Below, piece after piece: positions 1 through 10,826 of a DNA stretch of 64,000 bases. The translations under genes were made by a program, and so were the position numbers. The notes beneath the pieces are model-generated. The model worked only from the letters and a program-made list of their open reading frames with translations. It was not told the origin of the DNA and searched no databases. The stretch spans positions 992,001 through 1,056,000 of the forward strand of contig JANBVO010000001.1 of NCBI GenBank assembly GCA_030052745.1. Direction: 5' to 3'. How positions within the stretch are numbered: position 1 is the stretch's first letter; each line of letters begins with the position of its first letter. This stretch comes from Pleurostoma richardsiae. Lineage: Eukaryota; Ascomycota; Sordariomycetes; Calosphaeriales; Pleurostomataceae.

Positions 1-870
1 ACCGAGACTATCAAGGATACCGCGACCAAAGAGACGCGCACCCATGAGAACCAGGACCCCGAGGAGGGCCACCAGAAGGTATGATCTCAGATGTCCCCTA
101 TAAACTAGCACTCGCCAGTCTCTCAGCCGCCAGTTGGCTGGCAAGTGAAGCTAACCTCCGAGTATAGAAGTTCGGTACCCCCGCCCGCTGGACCGAGGAT
201 GAGACCAATCGTATGCTTAACTTGAAGAACTCGGGCATGGCCTGGAAGCAGATTCACAAGGTAAGACTGAACATTAGCCTAGAGAAGAGTTGGGTAGAGA
301 CAGTTCAGTCCTATTAACCTCATTATCAGCATATCCCCACTCACTCAATCAACGCTCTGCAGTCCAAGAACTCACAGATGAAGAAGAAGCTGGAGGAGGA
401 GAAGGCCAACAACACTGTGGCTCAGAATGCCGACGCCGGTGGCAATGACCATGGCGACAACGTTTCTGAGGGCACTTCTGCTTCCCATGCAGCTACTGCT
501 GGCCTTGCCGCTCCCAACACTGGCGACGACTCCGCTAGCCGTGGCAGCAGCGTTGCTGATGGTGATTCTACAGTCGACGATGGTGAACCCCTCCCCCATT
601 ATCCCCCTCCCCTTACCCCACCAACCCAATGACCCAACAACCCCCACCTCGACAATCCCCCACTACCTAAAGGAGAAACCACCACGACACAGCACCACCA
701 TGGTTGGAGAAAAAAAACAAGGAAAGAAAGTTACTAACCCGAAGCAAGCCACAGATGAGGAGGCCTCTTCTGCTGAGGATGCCGGCGCCCATGCCGGCAA
801 CAAGCGTAGCTTTCCGGAGGATCCTTCCAACTCTTCCGACATTTCCAAGAAGGCCCGTTTCTCCCGTTAA
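1..870 (+). CDS. Myb/SANT-like domain protein, 3' part (5' end outside window)
   Basis: The visible exons are 1-78, 168-260 and 330 onward, joined by introns 79-167 and 261-329. Both introns have GT-AG ends, and the first contains a CTAAC branch-like site. The second exon reads ARWTEDETNRMLNLKNSGMA and ends WKQIHK; the next begins HIPTHSINALQSK. This is the tryptophan-spaced helix pattern of a Myb/SANT DNA-binding fold. A charged coiled stretch (MKKKLEEEK) and a Ser/Asp/Ala-rich tail follow. The frame open from 330 stops at 632. A different frame (about 663-870) looks coding: Lys-rich, ending in KKARFSR and probably a nuclear localisation signal. I therefore infer a third intron between about 560 and 690, but could not fix its ends. 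A nuclear DNA-binding role is inferred from the fold only. Confidence 0.6.
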
Positions 871-1060
871 GCCTAGTAAACGACGGCAGCTATGCAATCG
901 CAACGGCTACGCTGGCTGCAGCTCGGAATGACCGACTGTCTGTTGGTCACGAACTCTCATGGATCCATAACTTGGTACGGCTAGGTGTCATTTGTGTTTG
1001 AGTGTTTCTTCGTTAGTTCAGGGAATGAACATGACGAAAAGTGGGAAGTCTTTTGGTTTG

Positions 1061-1146
1061 TACGATAGCTACGACTCGTCTGGGGAATTTTCGGTGTGTA
1101 CGATAGCTACGACTCGTCTGGGGATATTTCGTTTTGCACGATAGCT
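1061..1146. repeat. 38-bp tandem repeat, about 2.3 copies
   Basis: The unit begins TACGATAGCTACGACTCGTC and runs for 38 bp. Copies start at 1061 and 1099, and a third, truncated copy starts at 1137. The first two are nearly identical and differ mainly in their AT-rich ends. The array lies about 190 bp past the end of the Myb/SANT-like gene. Confidence 0.85.
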
Positions 1147-1552
1147 TCGTGTGCGCGAAGGGCCGTCACAGCAAGTGGCACATGATGGTCTACGCTCGAG
1201 GATTAGGCAGGCATGCCTAAAGGATCAAATGGTCTCGTCAATGGAGGCTATACTTCACGGAATGGGTTCTACAGTCAAACATAGAAAAAGAACCATCACG
1301 GTTCAAGAAAATCCAAAAAGAGACGTTTTACGGGGTATTTTCAAACATTGTCTCATCCACCTCTCGATTCTCGAAGCATTTCTAGATCTTGACTTTGCTG
1401 CTACGAGGACAAGCCTCCTTCATGCTGTTTATTCGGCTAGGAATCTAGCTTGCGCATAAGCCTCCTCCCATGTCAAGTCAGGAGCATTGGATCCCATTCT
1501 ATCTATTCTTGCCCGTTACTATTACGTTGCTTGGATGCTGTTGTGATCCCTT

Positions 1553-1576
1553 CAACACTTGAAGATTGACAGAAGT
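1553..1576. repeat. short dispersed repeat, copy A
   Basis: CAACACTTGAAGA at 1553-1565 recurs exactly at 9413-9425. In the next nine bases the two sites differ at three positions, all transitions, and they diverge after that. It is a weak relic of a shared sequence whose origin I do not know. Confidence 0.4.
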
Positions 1577-4500
1577 GTCGGCGATTAGAAGGCCAGTGAC
1601 GACAACCGATCGCAAGCAAGACACGCGATGCTGGTATATAGATTATACCGGTACTGTAAGACCTCGAGAAAGAGCGGCTAATAATGTCTTGGGGGTCTTG
1701 CAGGCTCCCACGGCGCTGACGATGTCGAGATGAAGACAGCAGCCGCATAGGTGGACATAGTAGGTCTAACGAAGAACCCAGACTCGTGTCCGCAGTTTGA
1801 CCTCGTGAACAAGTTCGCTTGGTTATGGCTGTCGCTATCGAGGTTTTGGCGTACAGAGAACCCGGGAGATATCACAGGCTCCAGGCAACTCGCCACATCT
1901 CTCCTGCCGTACCTCGACTTCGGATTGGTACCCAATCTTGCTCGACGTCGAGAAAATGAAGAGTTGAGGGATACCTTTGGCTGCACGCCGAATACCACGA
2001 ATTTGTCGAGGAACCACACAAAGATTCTGTAGCCAGAGTAAGCCCAGGTCAGGCCTCTATGTCCGTCCAAATCTCTTCTCCGCGCGGACAGCTTACTCGA
2101 TGCAAATACATGAATTAGATCGGTGCCTAGGGACGATGCCGCACGCAAAGACAACGAAGAAATGAGCGGCAAAGCCACCTTAAGTTCGTTCTAAGATTTT
2201 GAAATCAATCCGGCCGTTGAGCTGGGCTCTTATGTCATTTAATAATGGTGCCTTTCGTTACGAGAGACCTCGAGGATACAAGAACACGAAGCGCTTTGAG
2301 TGACCGGCCAACAACACCTACCCGACGAATAGCGACTCGGAGGGAAGCAGACCAAGCGCGGGAGACAGAAGGATAAAGCCATTCGCGAAGGAGGCGGCAT
2401 TACCGGGAAAGGGTTATTATAAATCAAGCTGTCCGAAATATGGTAGTTTCCCCGTCCATACCGTGCGAAATTTTGCGCCGCAGGAGCTTGAACATACTGA
2501 CATTGCCTTCTCCTCAGCCGCAGAGCTCACTAGAAAAAAGGACGCAAGGTAGCGGCGAAGTGTCAGGCATTTTCTCCACCTTCCACATATCTTTACCAGT
2601 CTGACAACGGGAGGACACGAAGCTAAGCTAACCAGAGCACACAAAGGGCAGCATTCTAACTCGAATTATGATGCTGGCTCTGTAGTTGGTGTCTGGAAAG
2701 GTTCAAGCACGACTGGCGATATGATCAAACGGCGCTGGAACCCCGAGTCGAGCGTTGGAAGTAGCCCTTGCTCTCAAATAAAGGCGACGTCTGATATCCG
2801 GCTTTCCTTAGCCTCAATGCTAATACTGCCGTCCAGTCTTCCGGGGACTATGGCCAATATCGTACCCTCAACGCTGCTTAGCATAGCATGGTCAACAATT
2901 GCTACATATTTTCCACCATCTCCACCTTAAACTTAGAAGGCCAGAATGAAAGCATGTCAGCTAAACTCCCATCAAGCTGATACCTTTAATACGCGAGAAA
3001 AGGGCTTTCATGGCAGAGGATGACTGTCTAGTGGAGAAGACCGGTCCAGAGACTCGACTAGAGTTGTACAAGCTGACGGGGACGCAACGGGTCGAGCACG
3101 TGAGATTATCAAAGCTGGGAAAGCGACGAGGATGATGGTAGATTCGAAAGTCGCGAAGCTAATAGGACTCACGAGTTCAGCAGCTCCAGTGCTATTCACA
3201 TGGAGGGTGCCTCCGGGAACATCGATTTATGGCGGCCTAGTGGCAAAAGAATACCTATAAATATTGGGTTATGGCAGTCCTATGTGGGAGGTGCAGAAAA
3301 GAGGAATTCTGCGAGGAGGTCTGTAGAAGCTACCACAAAGGGGAGTTTATAAAGGCAGGCTGCAACACATACTACGTCTCACTGCGATGAGACCGAGTAC
3401 TAACTCTAGAAATTGGAATGATGCACCCACAATATTACGAGTTCGACGAGCTTGACGAAAATGAATATTATCGACAAGGGCTTCCTCCACAGGAAGTGGA
3501 CAGAGCACGGCTATATCTGACGCGAAAGTACCCTGAGATCATCGGTATCTCCTACCTTAGAGGACCACTCCCTAGCCCTGTGAACAGATGCTCGCAGGTC
3601 CTCGCTATGGGTCGGCCAGGTAGTTATGTCACACTCTGCTGCTCCAGGCAACGTATCTGGCGCTCATATGACAGACCAAAGGACGGTCGTTTTCTTTGCA
3701 TGATCGTCTCCATCTCGGCCACGGTGTCTCCAAGCTGTTTCACGTCGACAGGGCCGAGGACCGGCTTACCATTGTCCTAAACGAGGTATAGGTACCACAT
3801 CATTTCCATCGAGCCATTGATTGCCATCAGAATGACGTACCGCTCGACGGGGTTGAGCAACCCAGTGATTACCTTTATGCGGACGCGCCCCAGTCGGCTC
3901 GATCGGCCTCAACGGGGTAGCTCTATCAATCCCCTAAGTGAAAATGTCCCCGCGTGTGCATCGTAGGAAGTATCGGGGCATGGCGGCTCGGTCGACCTGA
4001 ACGTGTGGCGTCGGTTGGCAGTACTGCGATAGAATTTAACGAAGACGGGACTAGCCAGAACGCTGCGTTCTCCGCATAAGAAGAACCTAGAAATAGTCAG
4101 TTATGAACCAGTGGCCAGAGTAGGTGTACTTTTCAGCAGTAGAAGATGGCGATGATGTTGTGTACTGCAGGACTGATTGATACAAACACCGCCAGCCAAG
4201 CAGGATCATTTTCGATGGCGGCCGATCTGCGCCGTTCTCTAAACTGGCCTTGCTTGGGCCGGGATGGATGGGTATTGCCAGGTAGAGGGGCATTGGATTG
4301 CTTGACTAGCGGCTGACATATCGTGGAGGACATGATTTAGTTGCGTGCAAGGACAAGCCTACCTTACATAGCCGTATAGGGAATGCATGTGTAGGAAAGG
4401 CGTGTGTAGGAAAGGCGCGACCGCCCCGTTTCAGATATTTTACTTCCTCGATATATCATACATCTGGACCCTAGTCTTTATTACCTAACGCCCTGCTGAG

Positions 4501-6009
4501 AAGCAATATTACACGCGCATTAACTTCCTTGCTCATCACGGTAAGGGAGGGGTCAGTAGCCTTCCTTTCAACGGGATATATGTAAAGGTCGTGGTGAGTT
4601 TTCTCATCGGCGCCGACTATAGGACCTCATCCTGGCCAACCAAACTCAGCTAATGTTCACAGACTTTCTCTGCTTTTCACTATCGTGGGGTATCTCACCA
4701 ATTATGTTAACTACCGATTTACGCAGATAGCTGTCGCTATCCGAAAGGCATAGAGAACTCACGGTAGACTAGAGCAGTTGCTGCAAAAGCTCGCAGACAA
4801 TTCGCCATTTACATACACATCATAAGATATCTTATGACGGCTCGCTACTTTGTCACTTGCCCTGAGTTATCGCTCCTTGAGCCTTTTTCCCAATATAAGA
4901 GATAGGCGGCTATACATGCTCACAAGGTTGACGACAACGTGAAAGAAGTAAAGAGCCGTATTACCTCAGAGTAATTCACTCCAATTCCAATGTCCCGAAT
5001 AACTATGAAAGAAGGAAACCTTATAGGCACCTTAGCTTAGGCTAGCCTTAAGCCGAAAAAGACTACCTAGTGAAAAAGGGCATGGTCATTTTAACTATTT
5101 GCTCAGAGTTGATCAGACAGGATAAGTAAGAAGCGACATCTTAAGCCGGCGTATACCCTTGGCGGGCACATGCGGGTGCGATGTTATCAACCCAGAATTG
5201 CACGCTACGGAACACGGGAATTCTAAGAGCGTCCAATCAAATCAGGACATGCGCTGCCATCAAGAAACTGATGCAGGTAGCTTAATCTTGCCTTTGTCAT
5301 ATTGGCGTATCCGACTCGAGTTAAACATGCATGTCAGAAAGCAGGTCGATTCCTCACACTTTCTCATCAATGCTAGCCGATAACTCCTCTCTACCGCGTT
5401 ATTAATGCGGTGGCAGACTCTATTCGCCACAATAGAGCTCACCCCGGATGGAATTTATTTTGGTCTTCACGGGCTGAGAGATCTTGCTCATTCTGCCGTA
5501 TACTGCTCTCTTGCCGTGGTTCCCACAGGGGCTTCCTGCTATGGCATCGTCAAATGTAGCCGCACGGCTCTGCTTCTTTGCATTTCTTGGGACTACGAAA
5601 CGACACTGGCGAAATGACAGGCATTCAATGACTCCATACCTTGGCTCAAGGCCTATTCCATCGGATCCGAAGGCCATGCAATGACCCAAAGGCCAATCCG
5701 GGAATTGGACGAAGGCTACAGGTCCGAGAATTAAAGGAACAAGGCGGGCGGCCTTTCAGGTGCTAGTGATAAGAGAGCGGGGATGCCCTGACTTCCTTAC
5801 TTGTCTAAGTACCACATTATATGCCGACGCGTAAAGTCGCGCTATTACAACACCACGTTGATAATTCCACAAGGGGAAATATCAAATAAATAAGCGTCTC
5901 GGGAGCCGACGCCTATCGAGTTTACTAAACAGTCTTCACCAACTCAGTTGCCCTCTGTGGGAGGGCGAGTAATATCAAGCAACTATAAAGTCCTCGAAAC
6001 GTTTTCCGT

Positions 6010-6678
6010 ATGTCTAGTAGTACTCATGCCGACCGGAAAGCGCAAGAGCGACGCGGTCCCGGTCCCAGCGCCGAAACGTCGGATGCCGACCTGGACAAGC
6101 AAGCTCCGCCGCAACGTCGACAACCATAACCCACTGCAGCAATCCAGCAGGAGAAAGAAGTACCCGCCACGTCATGGAAGCCTCCCAAGATGAAGAGAAG
6201 CAGCATCGAGCGCTCGATTGGCTATCCAGGCGCAACTGTCCCCCCTAGACTACGATGGGACGCCAAGGATAATACGGAGAAGCTGCTCGACCGCGTCCGC
6301 AGGAACAGACCCAACGGCCCTTCCGTCAAAGACAAGCTCGGATACCGCATTAGCTACGCCCAAGTGAACAGAATCGTTGGCTACAGGCAGTATAACTCCA
6401 AGAGGCACCTGGCGCATCTCGAGAAGGAGATGGAGGAGGAAAAGAGAATGAGGGAGATATTGGGCTTACCAGAAGACGCCATCGACACGGAGGCGAAGAT
6501 CGCTCGAGACTTGGATATCCCCTTCCATACTGTTGGATTACCTGAGTTTGAGGAATGGCATCGGCGTGGATTCCGTTTAGAGCCTGGAGAGCTGCAGGAG
6601 CCTGTCTTCGAGGAGGAGGCCGATCGTTTGATGGCCATTTCGGCGGGGTCTTTCTTCAGGGAGGACTCGCGTGATTGA
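6010..6678 (+). pseudogene. unrecognised reading frame with one in-frame stop (or a shorter gene from 6190)
   Basis: From an ATG at 6010 the frame reads a Ser/Arg/Gln-rich start (MSSSTHADRKAQERR), meets a single TAA at 6127-6129, and then continues in the same frame to a stop at 6678. After the stop, an ATG at 6190 opens a 162-aa basic/acidic protein. It contains LGYRISYAQVNRIVGYRQY, a charged helix rich in Glu and Lys, and an acidic C-terminus. I do not recognise the family. Three readings fit. The gene may have been broken recently by a C-to-T change (CAA to TAA). It may start at 6190. Or an intron may remove the stop, since a strong GTATGT donor lies at 6008 and a CTGCAG acceptor near 6138. 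Confidence 0.4.
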
Positions 6679-7816
6679 TTGGAGAAGGAAGAGGCAGGCT
6701 CAAGGTAAGTATCCATGCCGGTCTGGCAGTCGAGATTCGCTCGGTCTGCCGGGTATTTACCTCTGCTAGCATGTTCTTGGTCGCAAGTGTATTTAATCTA
6801 GTATTATGTGACTGATAGGAAGCGGAGAGGTAGGCATGGGATGTGGGATTCAATCCCATGCCCTGGCACAGATGCGGCAGTATGGCACTTCAATACCTAT
6901 GCGGTCTCTGAGCCCGGGATGAGTGTTGCGACAACCTGCTGACTCGCCGTTAACAAGGCGATCTTTGACATGCCTACCTGAGTGCCTGTATAATAGAATT
7001 TCATTTCTAAACCCGCACTACTTCGAGACTAATATTTGACCACTCAAGAGGTAATCATCCTGTTGTAACAATATGATCTTGAACATTGACAGACCTGATC
7101 ATATTAATAGGGAAGCTTGATATCTAAATCTCCTATCATGGGATCTCCAGGAATGACACGTCCCGTCAGACGCAGACTTACCTCGTCCCAAAGCATCTTT
7201 TGTCTACATATCTGCTCATTGTTCACCGTTTCCTTCTATCAGGGAAGGCCGCAAAGGTACTTCTTGATCAGTCGACGTGATGAGGATACCTACCTACTGT
7301 ATACATAATACAGCGATGTCCAATAATGACGGACTTGCTAAGGCTCTGAGCTACCAAATAATACAGCGTGAAGAAAAAGCTTTTGGCCACGACTTATCAT
7401 AGGTATGCATGCTATTACACGGTGGTTCGCAGTATACGCGTCTGTACAAGAGCCCCAAAAAAGTCACGCAAGTTCTCAACTCGCCTGCTCGCTTGGGTGA
7501 CATGGTGGACCGTGGCTCGTTCGGCACCGGTAAGATACATTGAGAGAAGGCGAGGTTCGTGAATGCGAAGACTCCAGCACCTTCAGCCATCTGAATACAG
7601 GAAAGTGCCCGTAGCCATTCTTTCCCTTTGAGTTGCATTCACAGTCAACTTAGGCAGCTCATGCAACGCCTACACTCAAACTTCTCCAAACCACTGGCAG
7701 AACTCGGCTGAGGGGTCTCAGCTTCCCTTCTCAAACAATATATTTTCCTTGGCCAGGCCAACCAGATAATCCCTTGACAAACTCGTTTCCTCCGTTGCAA
7801 ATCTCGAACTCAGGCC
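6679..7816. other. intergenic, nothing recognised
   Basis: About 1.1 kb between the unrecognised frame and the 400-aa gene. Only short overlapping frames occur. The last 150 bp are probably promoter of the downstream gene. A sequence resembling a tRNA T-arm near 6845 has no matching cloverleaf. Confidence 0.5.
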
Positions 7817-9019
7817 ATGGAGTCCAGGGACGCCTCAGCCTTGTGGTGCCGCATGGCAGTGCTCGTGGGACTTCCCAGCTTTATCGAGCTGCGCGATCTC
7901 ATGGCCAAGGTGCATGGAGGCGCGATCGCTTCCTGCTCTCTCACCACTGCTACTAGCCAAAGCAAGGAAGCCACACGCTGTGCCGTCATACTGTTTATGG
8001 AGGCGGAGGGATTGAAGGCATTTACGAAAGGCCCTCGTCTCGCCTTCGTTTGCCCAGATGGGACACTATGCCGTCAGCCCACTGTTTACATCCCGAAGAC
8101 TCGGACATTCCCATTTTGGGAACGCCCTTCCATGCAGCTCATCGCTGAGAAAGGGCGAACCCGCTGTCTTATCATCCAAGACTTCGAGCTGTCATCTTTT
8201 CCCTCCCTCTGGCTTGACCTGGGCATCAACAAGCCATACTCTCTCGCCAAGTTCCAAGACCTGTTTTTCGACCGCCATGGAAACTTCCACATTCACTTCA
8301 AAGACATCGAGCAAGCATCTCAGACATATGATCGTCGCCTTCAGGGAAAACAGTTAAGGGAGAAGTACCGTCTCCAGTTCGAGCCTGATCCCTGCGCGAA
8401 GCCAGTCTCCGAGACAGGCCAGGGCAACACTTCGCCCGAATACAGCGTCCTGAGCATGGTGCGCGTAACCAAAGAAAACACGACTCTGGGACAGGTCTAT
8501 GATTACTTCATCGTCAATTGCATTACGGAATATAAGCCTCAGTGGCCTGGGCAGAACCGTGCTCACCACTCCTCATTCCGCGACGTCGTCCAGCATGTTG
8601 CTCGCAAGTACGAGTCGGTCAGCCAGCATACCATAGATTTTCAGCAGCTCTTCGAGCGGATGCTGCCATTTCTTCTTGTCCCGCTCCAGGCTTCCCACGC
8701 GAAGATGGGGGATCCGGCAGTCGTCGTGGCGAAGTATCTCGAGACAATCGAGCGTGAAGAAGCCCTGGCAGGCCAGTGCTGGGAATTCAGTGACAGTGAC
8801 GAAGCCTCCTCAACCACTGAAGAGGAAGAAGAACAGCAGATCCCCCCTCGCCCTGCTCAGTACCCCAACTACGACGCATACTGGGACGGTCCGGTTAGTG
8901 GCGATATCGAGTCGCACATCATGCCCCTGAAGGAATTCTGCGCAATGACACACGATGAATTCATGCGCTTTGGGACTGTCTTCCATTGCCCGCGGCCCTC
9001 AGCACCACGCAATCCCTAG
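7817..9019 (+). CDS. hypothetical protein, 400 aa
   Basis: A single uninterrupted frame of 400 codons. The ATG at 7817 sits in a good context (GCCATGG), and another in-frame Met follows about 11 codons later. The protein looks globular over residues 1-320, with well-mixed hydrophobic and charged residues and aromatic-rich segments such as FPFWERPSMQL and FHIHFKDIEQA. An acidic low-complexity stretch (STTEEEEEQQ, about residues 335-345) and a Pro-rich segment follow. I see no signal peptide, no membrane helix and no catalytic motif that I know. Length, codon use and the acidic linker argue for a real protein. I assign no function. Confidence 0.75.
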   Translation: MESRDASALWCRMAVLVGLPSFIELRDLMAKVHGGAIASCSLTTATSQSKEATRCAVILFMEAEGLKAFTKGPRLAFVCPDGTLCRQPTVYIPKTRTFPFWERPSMQLIAEKGRTRCLIIQDFELSSFPSLWLDLGINKPYSLAKFQDLFFDRHGNFHIHFKDIEQASQTYDRRLQGKQLREKYRLQFEPDPCAKPVSETGQGNTSPEYSVLSMVRVTKENTTLGQVYDYFIVNCITEYKPQWPGQNRAHHSSFRDVVQHVARKYESVSQHTIDFQQLFERMLPFLLVPLQASHAKMGDPAVVVAKYLETIEREEALAGQCWEFSDSDEASSTTEEEEEQQIPPRPAQYPNYDAYWDGPVSGDIESHIMPLKEFCAMTHDEFMRFGTVFHCPRPSAPRNP

Positions 9020-10826
9020 AAGATTCTAGGTCAAGCCAGAGTGTCCGACGGAACATGGGATTGGCCACTCTTAGGTCACAGTAAATACCTAGTGAGTTTA
9101 TTCCATCTCTCCATCCCGATTGTCGGGCGAAGCTGACAAAATACGCCTAAAGCCATCACACGACAGCACTGTCGGGCCTTTCTCTCGGTTCTAGCCATGC
9201 TCCTTATTCACTCATCGCTAAGCATAGCTTCAGTGAGTCTACCTACTTAGGCAATGAGGTAGAGACCAAGAACGAAGCTGACAGACGACTATAGAATGTC
9301 ATAGTTTTGCTGAACCGTCAACGGCGTATTTCACAGAACACCCTCCGATTACACGAACGCTGCGCTAGGCCACTGCCTTTGGCTTTCCTGCCGTTCGCAC
9401 ATTCTTCCAGTCCAACACTTGAAGACCGACAAAAGCATCCACCGAGGAGACTGAGATGGCCAGCATAGGCATAGGAGGACGCGGTCTTCCTGAGTCTCAT
9501 TGATATATCAGCAGGAAGCAGATGGACGAAGGGGCTTAGCAGAATTGGTACGGCGGATATAGCTTCCGCTGTACCGTCCTTCCTAGGCATCTCTGCTAGC
9601 AATATAATGGCCGACCTCATTCCTGTCAGTATGCCCCCACAAAGGAAGGGGGCTTTGTTTCTCTCTTTTCGCTCCACCTCATCTTCTTCATCTCCTCCAG
9701 ATGATCCGATGTTTCTATACCTCTCTTGTCTTCAACTGAAATCAACGATAATCTCTCGGGCGCAGTAGCAGGAGACTTGCGGTGGCTAGGTCTGTAAGGG
9801 TTAGATTTGTGCTTTCTTCGCGTACCGTGGCGTATGTCCTTGGTTCGCCTGTTTTGCAGTAATTTCCTCGCGGATCTCGCAGGTGCGTCGAACAACATGT
9901 ACCACATCTCCCTAATCACGTTCTCTAGGGTCTCGCTGCCTGTCATCCACTGTCCACTAAGTTACTCCCTCCTAGCAGCCAAGATGGTTATATGTCTGTA
10001 GCCATCCAATAAGGCTCTATCTCTGAAGGTATCTAGGAAACTAGAGGTAATCCTGCTTGCTAGGGCGCTGAGCCAACTGGCAGGGCGCCATTCCCTCGTC
10101 GTCTCTATTTGCTCCAATGTTTGGGCCAACTGCCCGTATTTTTCTTCTTTTGCCCTGATTCGCCTAGGTTCGCTTCCAGTTCAAAATCTTCGGAAGGAGT
10201 GCCATCCTATTCTGTCGGACAGGAGTCAGGCCCTGACGGTGCTGCCCGGGTGACGAGCATCGTGAAGGCAGCTTGCCTCCCTATTTTAAACTTATGCGGA
10301 GCTCTCAGTCGAGCGACAGAGTTCGTTTGGTAGTGCCTAACTGGGCTCACTAAGTGGGCTAAGATCGGCGGGTATATACTTTGATACAACCTACCATACG
10401 GCAGTCGTAATAAGAGGAAGCTCCTCTATTGTGTTGGCGAGGCATGATTCGAGACATTACCCTAGGCTTGAATGCCACGAGAGAGGTTATTCTCTCCTTT
10501 TCACCCCCAGACAGGACGACTACACACCCTCGGTACCTACAGACTACATATGAGTGTAGACCCCAGGGTTCGTCGGCCAGATCTTCTCCAAGAGCACGCC
10601 GCAGCTGCACGAGGCTGCAGTATCACAGTTTCGTGTCTGCACGACAACATTATTGGGGGCAACGCAAGAGGACAGCTAGGATGAGTCTGTTCCTCAGGTA
10701 ATTTGGGTAACTTTACGCCTCGTCCATCATACATACATGAATCATGAATTCCGAAGTCTCTGTTGTCCGCCGAGCATCCGCCGGTCGGCCTCGAGCCCGT
10801 GGCCTTTCCGAGTAGAGGGACTACCA
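9020..10826. other. intergenic, relic-like sequence
   Basis: About 1.8 kb downstream of the 400-aa gene and of the chromodomain gene's 3' end. It holds the second copy of the short dispersed repeat (9413-9436) and several frames under 130 codons that overlap on both strands. I found no motif that would justify calling a gene. Confidence 0.45.
9413..9436. repeat. short dispersed repeat, copy B
   Basis: It matches copy A at 1553-1576, with the first 13 bases identical. The mismatches in the remainder are all transitions. Confidence 0.4.

Larger units (their letters stand above)
871..6009. other. gene-poor stretch, no recognisable gene
   Basis: About 5.1 kb. Open frames here are short, overlap one another on both strands, often lack an ATG and show no motif I recognise. 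The longest are about 1678-2178 on minus (it opens with GTG) and 3418-3780 on plus. The stretch holds a 38-bp tandem repeat near 1061, a short dispersed repeat near 1553 and a 15-bp-period duplication (GTGTAGGAAAGGCG) at 4389-4417. It may be old, decayed sequence, but I could not name any element. Confidence 0.5.

Noticed and set aside
1678-2178. 166-codon open frame on minus
   Set aside because: It opens with GTG, overlaps other frames on the opposite strand, and shows no motif or composition typical of a protein.
3418-3780. 120-codon frame on plus with an acidic N-terminus
   Set aside because: The first 50 residues look protein-like, but the rest does not. There are no recognisable domain and no supporting neighbours.
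6838-6862. tRNA T-arm-like sequence
   Set aside because: The stem does not pair properly and no acceptor, D- or anticodon arms are found.
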